NCBI RefSeq assembly: GCF_019331715.1
Contig: NZ_JAHBBG010000011.1
Location: 1 to 64,000, forward strand
From: Bifidobacterium simiiventris
GTDB lineage: Bacteria; Actinomycetota; Actinomycetes; Actinomycetales; Bifidobacteriaceae
DNA: 64,000 nt
Reading direction: 5' to 3'
Shown: piece by piece, positions 9,165-17,611 of the stretch
How positions within the stretch are numbered: the first letter of the stretch is position 1
How the letters are laid out: every line of letters starts with the position of its first letter
The notes under the pieces: generated by a model
What the model was told of the DNA's origin: nothing
Database searches by the model: none
Seen by the model: the letters and a program-made list of their open reading frames with translations, nothing else
Program-made: the position numbers and the translations under genes

Positions 9165-10421
9165 ATGAAGCGCAACACCTTCGTCAAGACGGCGGTGGCG
9201 GCAGTCGCGGCGGTGGCCACGATCGCGCCGATGGCGGCATGCGGTTCCGGCAACAGCGGCACTTCGGCGGACGGCAAGACCACGCTGACCATGTTCACGT
9301 GGGACAACGACGAGGCCATGAAACCGTACATCGAAGCGTTCGAAAAGAAATACCCCAACATCAAAGTCGACCAGTCCAGCGCCCCCAACAACGGCGACAA
9401 GGACTCGATTCTCAACCAGCGCTTCTCCGGCGGCCAAGCACCCGACATATTCACGCTCGGCAACGCCCGCCATGACCAGAAGGTCAAGAGTGGACTGGTG
9501 ATGGACGTGACCAACGAGCCGTTCATGAAGAACGTGGCGCAGGCCAACAAGGACTACCTGACCGCCAACGGCAAGGTGTACGGCGTGTCCATCACCTCGT
9601 GGGAGTCCGGCATCGTCTACAACGAGGACCTGCTCAAGAAGGTGGGCGCGACCGGCATCCCGTCCACATGGGACGAGTTCCTCGAGCTGTGCAAGAAGCT
9701 CAAGGCGGCCGGCATCACCCCGTTCCTCGAACACATCGACGAGACCCCGCACCTCGTGGCGGCCTGCGTCGGCGGCCAGTACGCCAAGAAAGGCAACCAG
9801 GACGGCGACGAAAAGATCATCGACGGTACCACCACGTTCTCAGCCGAGTACACCGACTGCCTGAAGCAGTGGTACAAGCTGTACGACGAGGACATCGAAT
9901 CCCGTGATTCGGTCGGCGTCAGCGGCGACCAGATCGTGCAGCAGTTCAACGCAGGCGAGCTCGCGATGTTCATCACCGGCGCATGGGACTTCACCAAGCT
10001 CAACGAGGGCGGCCAGCACTGGAAGATGGGTCTGGTGCCGACGTTCGAGGGCGGCGAGGCCAACTACGGCGCGGGTTCCCCGTCCCCCGGCTATGCGATC
10101 TACTCCAAGACGAAGCACGCCGACGCCGCGAAGAAGTGGCTCGAGTTCATGGTCTCCAAGGAGGCGCTGGATCTGCAGGCCAAGGCCGGCAACATCGTCA
10201 CCGTGCAGGGCTACAAGCAGGACGTCGACCCGGGCTACACCGACGTATACAAGAACGGCCTGCTGACCAGCAAGTACTACCTGCCGGTCAACCACTGGGG
10301 ACTCAAGGGCAACGCGATCAACACCGAGTGGACGGCGCAGTTCCAGCTCCTCGTGCAGGGCAGCCAGACGCCGGCACAGACCGCCAAGAACATGGACGAC
10401 AAGCTCAAGTCCCTGTCCTGA
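9165..10421 (+). CDS. ABC solute-binding lipoprotein 2
   Basis: A 418-residue paralogue of the preceding binding protein, nearly identical over long stretches (for example DGKTTLTMFTWDNDE and APNNGDKDSILNQRFSGGQA). It has the same lipobox (MAACGSGNSG). ATG at 9165 has GAGGAG upstream in a leader almost identical to that of gene 1, indicating tandem duplication that included the 5' region. Differences are scattered through the ligand-binding lobes, so the two may bind related but distinct oligosaccharides and share the permease pair at 3974-5847. Confidence 0.93.
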   Translation: MKRNTFVKTAVAAVAAVATIAPMAACGSGNSGTSADGKTTLTMFTWDNDEAMKPYIEAFEKKYPNIKVDQSSAPNNGDKDSILNQRFSGGQAPDIFTLGNARHDQKVKSGLVMDVTNEPFMKNVAQANKDYLTANGKVYGVSITSWESGIVYNEDLLKKVGATGIPSTWDEFLELCKKLKAAGITPFLEHIDETPHLVAACVGGQYAKKGNQDGDEKIIDGTTTFSAEYTDCLKQWYKLYDEDIESRDSVGVSGDQIVQQFNAGELAMFITGAWDFTKLNEGGQHWKMGLVPTFEGGEANYGAGSPSPGYAIYSKTKHADAAKKWLEFMVSKEALDLQAKAGNIVTVQGYKQDVDPGYTDVYKNGLLTSKYYLPVNHWGLKGNAINTEWTAQFQLLVQGSQTPAQTAKNMDDKLKSLS

Positions 10422-10456
10422 TCTGACCTCCCTACCTTTCCTTCCTTCCTCCTGGT

Positions 10457-10501
10457 AAGCGGTGGGTCGGCTCCTTCGGGAACCGACCCACCGCTTTTTG
10501 C
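10457..10501 (+). terminator. Rho-independent terminator after binding protein 2
   Basis: Stem AAGCGGTGGGTCGG / CCGACCCACCGCTT with a TTCGGG-containing loop, followed by TTTT. Confidence 0.92.
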
Positions 10502-10586
10502 GTTTAGACTTCCGATACACGCGACGCGAACTCCGCGACACCTCGTCAGCGCAGTGGGACGGCAACACTATGCCGCCCCACGCAAA

Positions 10587-12017
10587 TCACACCGCAGGGT
10601 CGGGAATATGGTGGCGGCGGATATAGCCGATGGCGAGCGCGGCGACGACGGCGTTGACGCACAGGCAACCGGCAAGAAACCACAGCATCGCGTGCAAATG
10701 GCCGTGCATGAGGGTGGGCGTGAGCAGACCGAACACGGCGATGATCATCTGCACGCCGAACGTGGTCACGCCCATACCGAGTGCGCGGAACCGTGCCGGG
10801 AACAGCTCCTGGCACCAGATCTTGTACACCGGACTGCCGTGCAGCATGTTGACCGCGCAGTACAGGAAGTAGCAGACGGTAAAGATCTGCCATTGGCCGC
10901 CGGCCAGCGCGACGGCGACCAACGAGATCATGCCGACCGCCAGTCCGCAGTAGATCATGACGTACCGGTGACGGCTGTCGATGAACCGACGGTAGACGAA
11001 GATGATCATGAGCATGCCGATGATGTTCGCGAAGAACGCGGCGCCGGTCGCGAAGGCGTTTGACTGACCGCCGACCGACACGAGGAAGTAGTTGAGGAAG
11101 CCTCCCCACGTGTTCGCCGGCAGCTGCCAGCACAGGAAGAATCCCCAGGTGATGAGCAGCGACGGAAGCAGTTGCTGCCGGCGCATACGCGCGTTTGCAC
11201 CGTTCTCGGCGACGTTTGCAGCCGCGCGTGCGGCATCGTCGTCATCACCGGCACGCACGGCCTCCGCGTGCAGCCGCCGCGTTTCGGCCTCCAGCAACGA
11301 GTCCTCGAGCCGGTGGTAGCGCACGCTGAACATGCGGATCCCCCACACCGCGAAACACAGCACTACGTTGAACACGAACACGATCGTCACGTCGGCGGCA
11401 CCGGTCACGGTCGCGGCGAACGCGAGTCCTTCCGCGGCGATCAGGCCAAACAGGCCGGCCATGTCGGAGATCGCGATCACATGGCCGCGCCGGGCAAGCG
11501 GCACACGTTCGGCGATCACCGCGAGCACGACCGGGGTGTCGAAGCTGCCGGCCAGTCCGCCAACCATGAGGCCGACCGCGAGCGTGTACTGGTTCGGCGC
11601 GAACAGTACGACGAGGTTGCCGATCGCGACGAACAGGATCGCCAGATGATGCACGCGCAGGTTGCCGAACCGGGCGGCGAGGATGCCGCCGAACAGCGCG
11701 CCGGCCGCGCCCGCGAGCAGCATGAGCGTGGGCAGCAGTCCGGTGACGAAGTTGCTCAAACCGTACGCGGTCTGCCAGTTGGGCAGGGCGATGCTGGAGC
11801 CGACGCCGAACGCGCTGGATGCGAACAGCGAGGCCGAGGCGATCACGCCGAGGATCAGGCAGCGGCGATCGTCGTAGGCGACCTGCGCACTGCCGGACCG
11901 CACATCGGACCGTGACGAATCCAGCGTCGGACGGTCCGCATCCGTCGCAGCCACACTTCCCCGCATGTCAGCCGCGCTCCCCCGAGTAACCGTCTCGGGC
12001 CTCGTTGCGCGGCTCAC
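10587..12017 (-). CDS. MFS transporter coupled to binding protein 3
   Basis: A 476-residue membrane protein with about twelve hydrophobic segments in two halves, separated by a long charged loop (roughly residues 235-280, ETRRLHAEAVRAGDDDD...). The N-half has an FGNLRVHH loop in the usual MFS A-motif position. The GTG start at 12017 overlaps the TGA stop of binding protein 3 by four bases (GTGA), the classic translational-coupling arrangement. An internal ATG at residue 18 is an alternative start. The substrate is not predictable; the linkage suggests the same sugar or a product of it. Confidence 0.82.
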   Translation of the reverse strand: MSRATRPETVTRGSAADMRGSVAATDADRPTLDSSRSDVRSGSAQVAYDDRRCLILGVIASASLFASSAFGVGSSIALPNWQTAYGLSNFVTGLLPTLMLLAGAAGALFGGILAARFGNLRVHHLAILFVAIGNLVVLFAPNQYTLAVGLMVGGLAGSFDTPVVLAVIAERVPLARRGHVIAISDMAGLFGLIAAEGLAFAATVTGAADVTIVFVFNVVLCFAVWGIRMFSVRYHRLEDSLLEAETRRLHAEAVRAGDDDDAARAAANVAENGANARMRRQQLLPSLLITWGFFLCWQLPANTWGGFLNYFLVSVGGQSNAFATGAAFFANIIGMLMIIFVYRRFIDSRHRYVMIYCGLAVGMISLVAVALAGGQWQIFTVCYFLYCAVNMLHGSPVYKIWCQELFPARFRALGMGVTTFGVQMIIAVFGLLTPTLMHGHLHAMLWFLAGCLCVNAVVAALAIGYIRRHHIPDPAV

Positions 12018-13354
12018 TTGAGCGTCGCCAGTTTCTTATCGAGGTTTTCGGCGGTCTGCTGCGGGTTCTGCCGGCCCTGCACCAGCAGCTGGATCTGCGC
12101 GACGACCTCGGGGCTCAGGCCGGAGCTGTAGGTGTTCCAGTGCATGATCGGCAGGTAGTAGCGGCTCTTGACGAGGCCGTTCTCGTAAACCTTCTTGTAG
12201 TGCTCGTCGACATCCTGCTTAAAGCCCTGCACGGTGACGGCGTTGCCGGCCGCGGCCTGGATCTTGAGCGCGTCGTCGCTAACCATGAACTCGAGCCACT
12301 TCTTGGCGGCATCGAGCTTCTTGCCGGTGAGCTTGGAGTAGATCGCGTAGCCGTTGCTGGCCGCGCCCGCACCGTAGCGGGCCTCGGCGTCGTTGAACGT
12401 CGGCACGAGATCCATGTCCCAGTTGACGCCGGAGTCGTTGAGGGTCTTGATATCCCACGGGCCGGTGATGTACATGGCGAGCTGGCCGCCGACGAACTGC
12501 TGCACGACCTCGTCGGAGCTGACGCCGACCGCGGAACGGTCCTCGATGTTCTCGCTGTACAGGCGGTTCCACTGGGTCAGGCAGTCGGTGTATTCCTTGG
12601 CGAACGTGGACTTGCCTTCCACGGTGATGATCTCGTCGCCGATCGAGTTGCCTTTCTTGGCGTACTGGCCGCCGAGGCATGCGGCGAGCAGGTGCGGCGT
12701 CTCGTCGAGGTGCTCGAGGAACGGCGTGATGCCGGCGGCCTTGAGCTTCTTGCACAGGTCGAGGAATTCGTCCCATGTTTCGGGGATGCCGGTCGCGCCC
12801 ACCTTGGCGAGCAGATCCTTGTTGTAGACGATGCCGGACTCCCACGAGGTCATGGACACGCCGTAGACCTTGCCGTCCTTGCTCATCCAGTCGCGGTTCG
12901 CGTCGCTCATCTTCTTGACGAACGGCTCGTTGGTCACGTCGAGCGCGTAGCCGTTGCGCACGGTGCGCGTGGTTTTCGCGCCGCCCATGTAGAACACGTC
13001 GGGGGCCTGGTTGCCGGAGATGCGCGCGGCAAGCGTGGAGTCCTTGTCGGCGTTGTTCGGCGCGCTGGACTGGTCGACAGTGATGTCGGGGTATGCTTTC
13101 TCGAACGCGGCGATATACGGCTCCATCGTCTTGTCGTTGTCCCACGAGAACAGCGTGAGCGTGGTCTTGCCACCGTTTGACCCGGCCGAGGTCGATCCGC
13201 AGGCGGCCATCGGGACGAGCATGGCGAGCACGGCGGCGGATGCGACGGCGACCTTGATCGCGCGAGTGCGGCGACGGAGGCCGTGTGCGGACGCCGGGTT
13301 GCCCGTTGCCGGGATGACCGGAACGATACTGTTGGGGGTTTCCTTGTGGTTCAT
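12014..13354 (-). CDS. ABC solute-binding lipoprotein 3
   Basis: A 446-residue extracellular sugar-binding lipoprotein. A long basic N-terminus (HGLRRRTRAIKVAVAS) leads into a hydrophobic stretch and the lipobox PMAACGSTS. Start at 13354 is backed by AAGGAGAG upstream. It is related to binding proteins 1 and 2 through the whole length (TTLTLFSWDNDKTMEPYIAA) but is clearly more diverged. Operators of the same TTCAATCGTGTCAAA type lie upstream, so all three probably respond to the same LacI pair. It has no permease next to it; instead an MFS gene overlaps its 3' end. Confidence 0.92.
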   Translation of the reverse strand: MNHKETPNSIVPVIPATGNPASAHGLRRRTRAIKVAVASAAVLAMLVPMAACGSTSAGSNGGKTTLTLFSWDNDKTMEPYIAAFEKAYPDITVDQSSAPNNADKDSTLAARISGNQAPDVFYMGGAKTTRTVRNGYALDVTNEPFVKKMSDANRDWMSKDGKVYGVSMTSWESGIVYNKDLLAKVGATGIPETWDEFLDLCKKLKAAGITPFLEHLDETPHLLAACLGGQYAKKGNSIGDEIITVEGKSTFAKEYTDCLTQWNRLYSENIEDRSAVGVSSDEVVQQFVGGQLAMYITGPWDIKTLNDSGVNWDMDLVPTFNDAEARYGAGAASNGYAIYSKLTGKKLDAAKKWLEFMVSDDALKIQAAAGNAVTVQGFKQDVDEHYKKVYENGLVKSRYYLPIMHWNTYSSGLSPEVVAQIQLLVQGRQNPQQTAENLDKKLATLK

Positions 13355-13689
13355 GATGCTCTCCTTGGGTTGTGTTCGCGCGAGCGCGCGCAGACTGCCG
13401 CAGCCCCGTCGCCACGCCAATCCGATCTCCCGTACACTGCGTCAAACGAAATTGACTCGATTAACTACGGTTTGTTTGACGTTATACCTCACGTAATTCA
13501 ATCGTGTCAAATCGTTCGTCCATGCCGGCATCGCCGCTATGATCGGGATATCAGGACTGATCCGCCCCGCGTCACGGCACCATCCGCAGCCGCCTCGGTC
13601 ACGCCGGATCGCCGCAATCATGCGCCCTCGCGAACGACTGACGCACACCGCACGGACGGTCACGGCCACGCATCCATAAGGAGACGAAT
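13355..13689. other. Divergent regulatory region, binding protein 3 / LysR
   Basis: A 335-base gap between divergent genes. It carries two LacI-type operators (about 13450 and 13496-13511). No further gene is visible. Confidence 0.65.
13450..13511. promoter_or_regulatory. LacI-type operators before binding protein 3
   Basis: AATTGACTCGATTAAC at 13450-13465 and ATTCAATCGTGTCAAA at 13496-13511, the latter matching the 6043 and 18701 sites almost base for base. Confidence 0.72.
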
Positions 13690-14667
13690 ATGAGCACCGC
13701 ACCCAGCGCAACCGCCGACGATCGGCGTGTCGAGTGTCCATCATTCGACCCGAACCTGCTGGTCACCATGTGGCACATCGAAACGCAAGGATCACTGTCG
13801 GCCGCCGCACGCGCACTCGGCTGGTCGCAGCCGGCCATCAGCCAACAGGTACGCAAGCTCGAACGCGACTGCGGCTGTGCGCTGCTCGAACGGGAAGGAC
13901 GCGGCGTCAAGCTCACCGCAGCCGGCATGATCCTCGCCAAACACGGCGAACTCATCGCATTGCGGCTCGCGCAGGCCGGCAAGGAATTCGACGAATACCG
14001 ACGCCGCGCCGACACCACGCTGCGATTGCTCGCGCCGCCGTCGATCTGCTCGACCATCGTCTCGAAGGCGCTCGCCAAGCTCAGCGTCGACTCGCCGATC
14101 GACGTGAGCCTCGCGCAGGCCGAACCGCCCGAGGCGATTGAGGCCGTCACGCAGGGCACGGCCGACTGCGCGATGATCTTCCGCTACGACAGCATCCCGC
14201 AGTACCTCGTCATCAACGACGACGAACTGGCCTTCGACGACCTCGGTGATGATCCGCTGCTGCTGCTCATGAAAAGCTCGTTCGCCTCGGCCAGGCGGTT
14301 CCGCGAGAATGGCACGCCGGTCAAGTTGCGTACGTTCGCACCGTGCAACTGGATCGCCGGCTGCCCGTTCTGCCAGACGAACCTGCTGAGCATGGCCGCG
14401 CGCGAGGATTTCAAGCCGAACATCACGTATTGCGTGGACGATTACGCGACCACGCAGAACCTTGTCGCAATCGGTGAGAACGTATCCATCGTCTCCAGGC
14501 TTGCCTCGATGGCGCCGTTGCCGGCGAACCTCACGCTGTGCCCGATCGACGACCCGTACGCGCGGCGCAGCGTCGGCATCATCACGCGACGAGGCGATGC
14601 GCGACCGGCCGTACGCACGCTGTGCGACGAGCTGCGGTGGGCCGCAGGGCCGCTGCTTGAGCACTGA
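13690..14667 (+). CDS. LysR-family regulator with a CxxC motif
   Basis: A 325-residue LysR-type activator. The winged helix-turn-helix spans about residues 20-80 (GSLSAAARALGWSQPAISQQ) and an effector-binding domain follows. The effector domain contains Cys219, Cys225 and Cys228 (CNWIAGCPFC), unusual enough to suggest thiol or metal sensing. ATAAGGAG precedes the ATG. The next gene on the same strand encodes a C-S lyase whose promoter carries a good LysR-type inverted repeat, so it is the probable target. Confidence 0.9.
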   Translation: MSTAPSATADDRRVECPSFDPNLLVTMWHIETQGSLSAAARALGWSQPAISQQVRKLERDCGCALLEREGRGVKLTAAGMILAKHGELIALRLAQAGKEFDEYRRRADTTLRLLAPPSICSTIVSKALAKLSVDSPIDVSLAQAEPPEAIEAVTQGTADCAMIFRYDSIPQYLVINDDELAFDDLGDDPLLLLMKSSFASARRFRENGTPVKLRTFAPCNWIAGCPFCQTNLLSMAAREDFKPNITYCVDDYATTQNLVAIGENVSIVSRLASMAPLPANLTLCPIDDPYARRSVGIITRRGDARPAVRTLCDELRWAAGPLLEH

Positions 14668-14703
14668 ATGATGCGAAACACCATCCTGAGGCGTTGGAGG
14701 GAA

Positions 14704-14742
14704 GAGATTTCTCCGCTCGGCTATCGCCTCGGTCGAAATGAC
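14704..14742. repeat. Half copy of the GTCATTTCGA repeat
   Basis: Right arm only: GAGATTTCTCCGCTCGG followed by GCCTCGGTCGAAATGAC. Confidence 0.75.
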
Positions 14743-14802
14743 AGGAAACAAGACGATTGGATAGTCAGATGATCGCCACGCACGACTGCCCGACCTATTC
14801 GT

Positions 14803-14825
14803 TTGCTTATAGGTTGTCTAAGCAA
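14803..14825. promoter_or_regulatory. Candidate LysR binding site before the C-S lyase
   Basis: Perfect arms TTGCTTA and TAAGCAA separated by nine bases, matching the T-N11-A form of LysR operators. It lies about 55 bases before the lyase start codon. Confidence 0.6.
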
Positions 14826-14878
14826 CATGCGGACGATCCCGGTGTCGCCCGTGGTCGCGGCGCGCCACAGTAGAAGTC

Positions 14879-16126
14879 ATGGATTACATCAAGGACATCA
14901 TCGGATTCGACGCACAGGCCATCGATCAGAAAACCGCCGACGAACTCGCGCGCGGCGGCAGCGATAAGTGGTCGCGCTACCCCGGCTGCGTGGGCGCGTT
15001 CATCGCGGAAATGGACTTCGGTCTGGCGCCGTGCATCCAGCGGGCCATCGACCAGGCCGTCAGCGAGTGCGCGCTCGGCTATATCCCCTCACCGTGGAAG
15101 CGGCAGGTCGCCAAGGCGTGCGCCGACTGGCAGCGCAACCGCTACCGGTGGAACGTGGATGCCGCGCAGGTGCGTGTGGTGCCCGACGTGGTCGAGGCGT
15201 TCGAGATCTTCCTGCGCGAGATCGTCGGCCACGGCGGCAGCGTGATCGTGCCGACGCCGGCGTACATGCCGTTCCTGAGCCTGCCGCGGCTGTACGACGT
15301 GGACTGCATCGAGATTCCGATGCTGCGCGACGACGCGGCCGAAGACTGGAAGTTCGACTTCGCGGCGATCGAGGACGCGTTCCGCGCCGGCTGCCATGCG
15401 TTCGTGCTGTGCAACCCGCACAATCCGATCGGCAAGGTCTGCACGACCGACGAGATGCTGCGGATCTCCGAACTGGCGGAACGCTACGACGTGCGCGTCT
15501 TCTCCGACGAGATCCACGCGCCGTTCGTGTTCGACGGCTACCGTCATGTGCCGTTCGCGGCGATCGACGAGACGACCGCGCGGCAGGCGTTCACGGCGAC
15601 CTCCGCGTCGAAGTCGTTCAACATCCCGGGTACGAAGTGCGCGCAGGTGATTCTGACGAATCCCGACGACGTGGCGATGTGGGACGCGCGCTGCGAGTGG
15701 TCGGAGCACCAGACCGCCACGATCGGCGCGATCGCGTCCACGGCCGCCTACGAGGAGGGCGGACTGTGGTTCGACGAGGTGCTCAAGTACGTCAAGCGCA
15801 ACGCGGCGCTGGTCGACGAGCGGATGCACGGGCAGTTCCCGGGCGTCGGGTACGTGCGGCCGCAGGGCACGTACATCGCGTGGCTCGATTTCAACGGTTT
15901 GGAGATCGCCGATCCGGCTCGATACTTCCTCGAGAAGGCCGGCGTGGCGCTGACCGACGGGCGCGAGTGCGGGGCTGCGGGCGCGGGATGCGTGCGTATG
16001 AACTTCGCGATGCCGTACCCGCTGCTCGAACGGTGCCTGGACCAGATGGCGGCGGCATTGCGAGCCGACGGGCTGCTGCCGGCGACCGGTTCGCTGAGCC
16101 GCGCCGATCTGCGCGACGCCGCGTGA
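14879..16126 (+). CDS. Cystathionine beta-lyase / MalY-PatB type aminotransferase
   Basis: A 415-residue fold-type I PLP enzyme of the MalY/PatB subgroup, which cleaves C-S bonds in cystathionine or cysteine conjugates. Visible marks are the N-terminal SRYPGCVGAFIAEMDF substrate region, LCNPHNPIGKV (cofactor-ring Asn), VFSDEIHAPF (Asp pairing with the pyridine nitrogen) and SASKSFNIPG with Lys245 as the Schiff-base lysine. The ATG at 14879 has only a weak ribosome binding site. The upstream LysR gene and the inverted repeat in its promoter suggest thiol- or sulphur-linked control. MalY in E. coli also modulates maltose genes, but nothing here shows that. Confidence 0.9.
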   Translation: MDYIKDIIGFDAQAIDQKTADELARGGSDKWSRYPGCVGAFIAEMDFGLAPCIQRAIDQAVSECALGYIPSPWKRQVAKACADWQRNRYRWNVDAAQVRVVPDVVEAFEIFLREIVGHGGSVIVPTPAYMPFLSLPRLYDVDCIEIPMLRDDAAEDWKFDFAAIEDAFRAGCHAFVLCNPHNPIGKVCTTDEMLRISELAERYDVRVFSDEIHAPFVFDGYRHVPFAAIDETTARQAFTATSASKSFNIPGTKCAQVILTNPDDVAMWDARCEWSEHQTATIGAIASTAAYEEGGLWFDEVLKYVKRNAALVDERMHGQFPGVGYVRPQGTYIAWLDFNGLEIADPARYFLEKAGVALTDGRECGAAGAGCVRMNFAMPYPLLERCLDQMAAALRADGLLPATGSLSRADLRDAA

Positions 16127-16510
16127 GACGGTGACGTTCGGCCGGCCGGTCAACTATCCGGAATGGGTATGTACCGGCCGACCGGAAATAGGTAGGATGA
16201 TGCGCATGGGTCTTTTAATCGATTCAAGTAATGATGGGGGCACTGTGGCAAACGTTCGCGATCTACGCGGCGGCCATCCCGCGGCTCGACCGGCAGCTGG
16301 CGTAAGCGCTAGTGCCGCATCAATCAGCACACGCGTCATGTCATTTCGAGTGAGGCGAAGCCGAATCGAGAAATCTTTCAGGACCGTCAGTGGGAAGAGA
16401 TTTCTCCACTCGCTTCGCTCGGTCGAAATGACTAGAAAGACCACGCCGGCCGAAATGACTAGGAAAAATACTGCACATCAACCCAACCAATCCAATCCAA
16501 AGGAGCAATC
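16127..16510. other. Intergenic region with a full GTCATTTCGA repeat
   Basis: A 384-base gap without a credible gene. It holds a full inverted-repeat element (16340-16432) and a possible operator TTTTAATCGATTCAAG at 16213-16228 resembling the LacI 1/2 site. Confidence 0.6.
16340..16432. repeat. Full GTCATTTCGA inverted-repeat element
   Basis: About 93 bases: left arm GTCATTTCGAGTGAGGCGAA ending in GAGAAATCTTT, a central spacer, then right arm AAGAGATTTCTCCACTCGC ending in GGTCGAAATGAC. Can fold into one long hairpin. Confidence 0.88.
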
Positions 16511-17491
16511 ATGGATAAACGCACGCGCATGCTGAACGCAATGAACAACCTGCCGGTCGACCATGTGCCGGTCGGCTTCTGGTTCCACTTCGCCGGCGAC
16601 GAGGCCACGGGAGAGGCGAACATCGCGGCGCATCTCAAGTACTATCGCGACACCGATCTCGACTTCGTGAAGATCATGTGCGACGGCTACTTCCCGTATC
16701 CGATCGACGCGGACGCGATCGCGAACGACGACTGGTCGGCGATCCGCCCGCTCGCGCCAGACGACCCGTACATCACCGATCAGGTCGAACGCGCCAAGCG
16801 CATCGTCGAGGCGATCGGCAAGGAACGGTGCGTGTTCTACAACGTGTTCTGCCCGCTGTCGGCGCTGCGGTTCGCGTACGAGTTCGCCGGCAAGACGTAC
16901 GACGACGTGACGGACGCGCTCAAGGCCACACCGGAACCGGTGATGGCCGCGCTCGACCGGATCGCGGTCACGCAGGCCGAACTGTGCCGCCGCCTGATTG
17001 AGGAGGCCGGCTGCGACGGCGTGTACTACTGCGTGCAGGGCGGCGAGGCGGCGCGCTTCAGCGTCGAGCAGTACCACAAGCTCGTCACGCCGAGCGACCT
17101 GTATGTGCTCGAGCATGCGAACCGGTATTCCGAGAACAACATCATGCACATGTGCGGCTGGGCGGGCGCGCCGAACCAGCTCGCGATCTGGCAGGACTAC
17201 CCGGTGAAGACCGTGAACTGGGCGGTGTTCGTGGAGGGGCTGAGCCTGGACGACGGGCGCGCGTTCTTCGGCGGCCGCTCGTGCATGGGCGGGTTCGAGA
17301 CGCATTGGGATGGCAAGATCCAGCGCGGGCTGATCTACACCGGCAGCAAGGACGAGCTACAACAGTACACGCGCGACCTGATCCTCGACCACGGCAAGCG
17401 CGGGCTGATTCTGGGCGGCGACTGCACGATCGATGCGAACATCGACTGGGAACACATCCGCTGGGTCGTCGAGGCCGCCCGCAGCCTGTGA
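16511..17491 (+). CDS. UroD-superfamily protein, probable methyltransferase type
   Basis: A 326-residue TIM-barrel protein of the uroporphyrinogen decarboxylase superfamily. True HemE is unlikely, since bifidobacteria are not known to make haem and no haem gene is nearby. The HMCGW motif around residue 213 and GGDCTI near residue 304 resemble the His-X-Cys...Cys zinc site of corrinoid methyltransferases such as MtaA/CmuA. GGAG lies 8 bases before the ATG. It sits between full GTCATTTCGA elements on both sides, so it is likely a single-gene transcript. The methyl donor or acceptor is unknown; sulphur metabolism (next to the C-S lyase) or removal of methyl groups from sugars are both guesses. 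Confidence 0.75.
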   Translation: MDKRTRMLNAMNNLPVDHVPVGFWFHFAGDEATGEANIAAHLKYYRDTDLDFVKIMCDGYFPYPIDADAIANDDWSAIRPLAPDDPYITDQVERAKRIVEAIGKERCVFYNVFCPLSALRFAYEFAGKTYDDVTDALKATPEPVMAALDRIAVTQAELCRRLIEEAGCDGVYYCVQGGEAARFSVEQYHKLVTPSDLYVLEHANRYSENNIMHMCGWAGAPNQLAIWQDYPVKTVNWAVFVEGLSLDDGRAFFGGRSCMGGFETHWDGKIQRGLIYTGSKDELQQYTRDLILDHGKRGLILGGDCTIDANIDWEHIRWVVEAARSL

Positions 17492-17504
17492 CGGTGACTT
17501 ACCT

Positions 17505-17598
17505 GTCATTTCGAGCGAGGCGAAACCGAGTCGAGAAATCTTCCAGAAGGCATTGACTGAAAGAGATTTCTCCACTCGCTTCGCTCGGTCGAAATGAC
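17505..17598. repeat. Full GTCATTTCGA inverted-repeat element
   Basis: About 94 bases, starting 14 bases after the UroD-like stop codon and ending just before the LacI 2 stop codon; arms as in the 16340 copy (right arms identical). Confidence 0.88.
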
Positions 17599-17611
17599 AA
17601 AAAACGGACCG

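Noticed and set aside
16511..17491. HemE, uroporphyrinogen decarboxylase of haem synthesis
   Set aside because: No haem genes nearby, a lineage not known to make haem, and a His-X-Cys motif of the methyltransferase branch.
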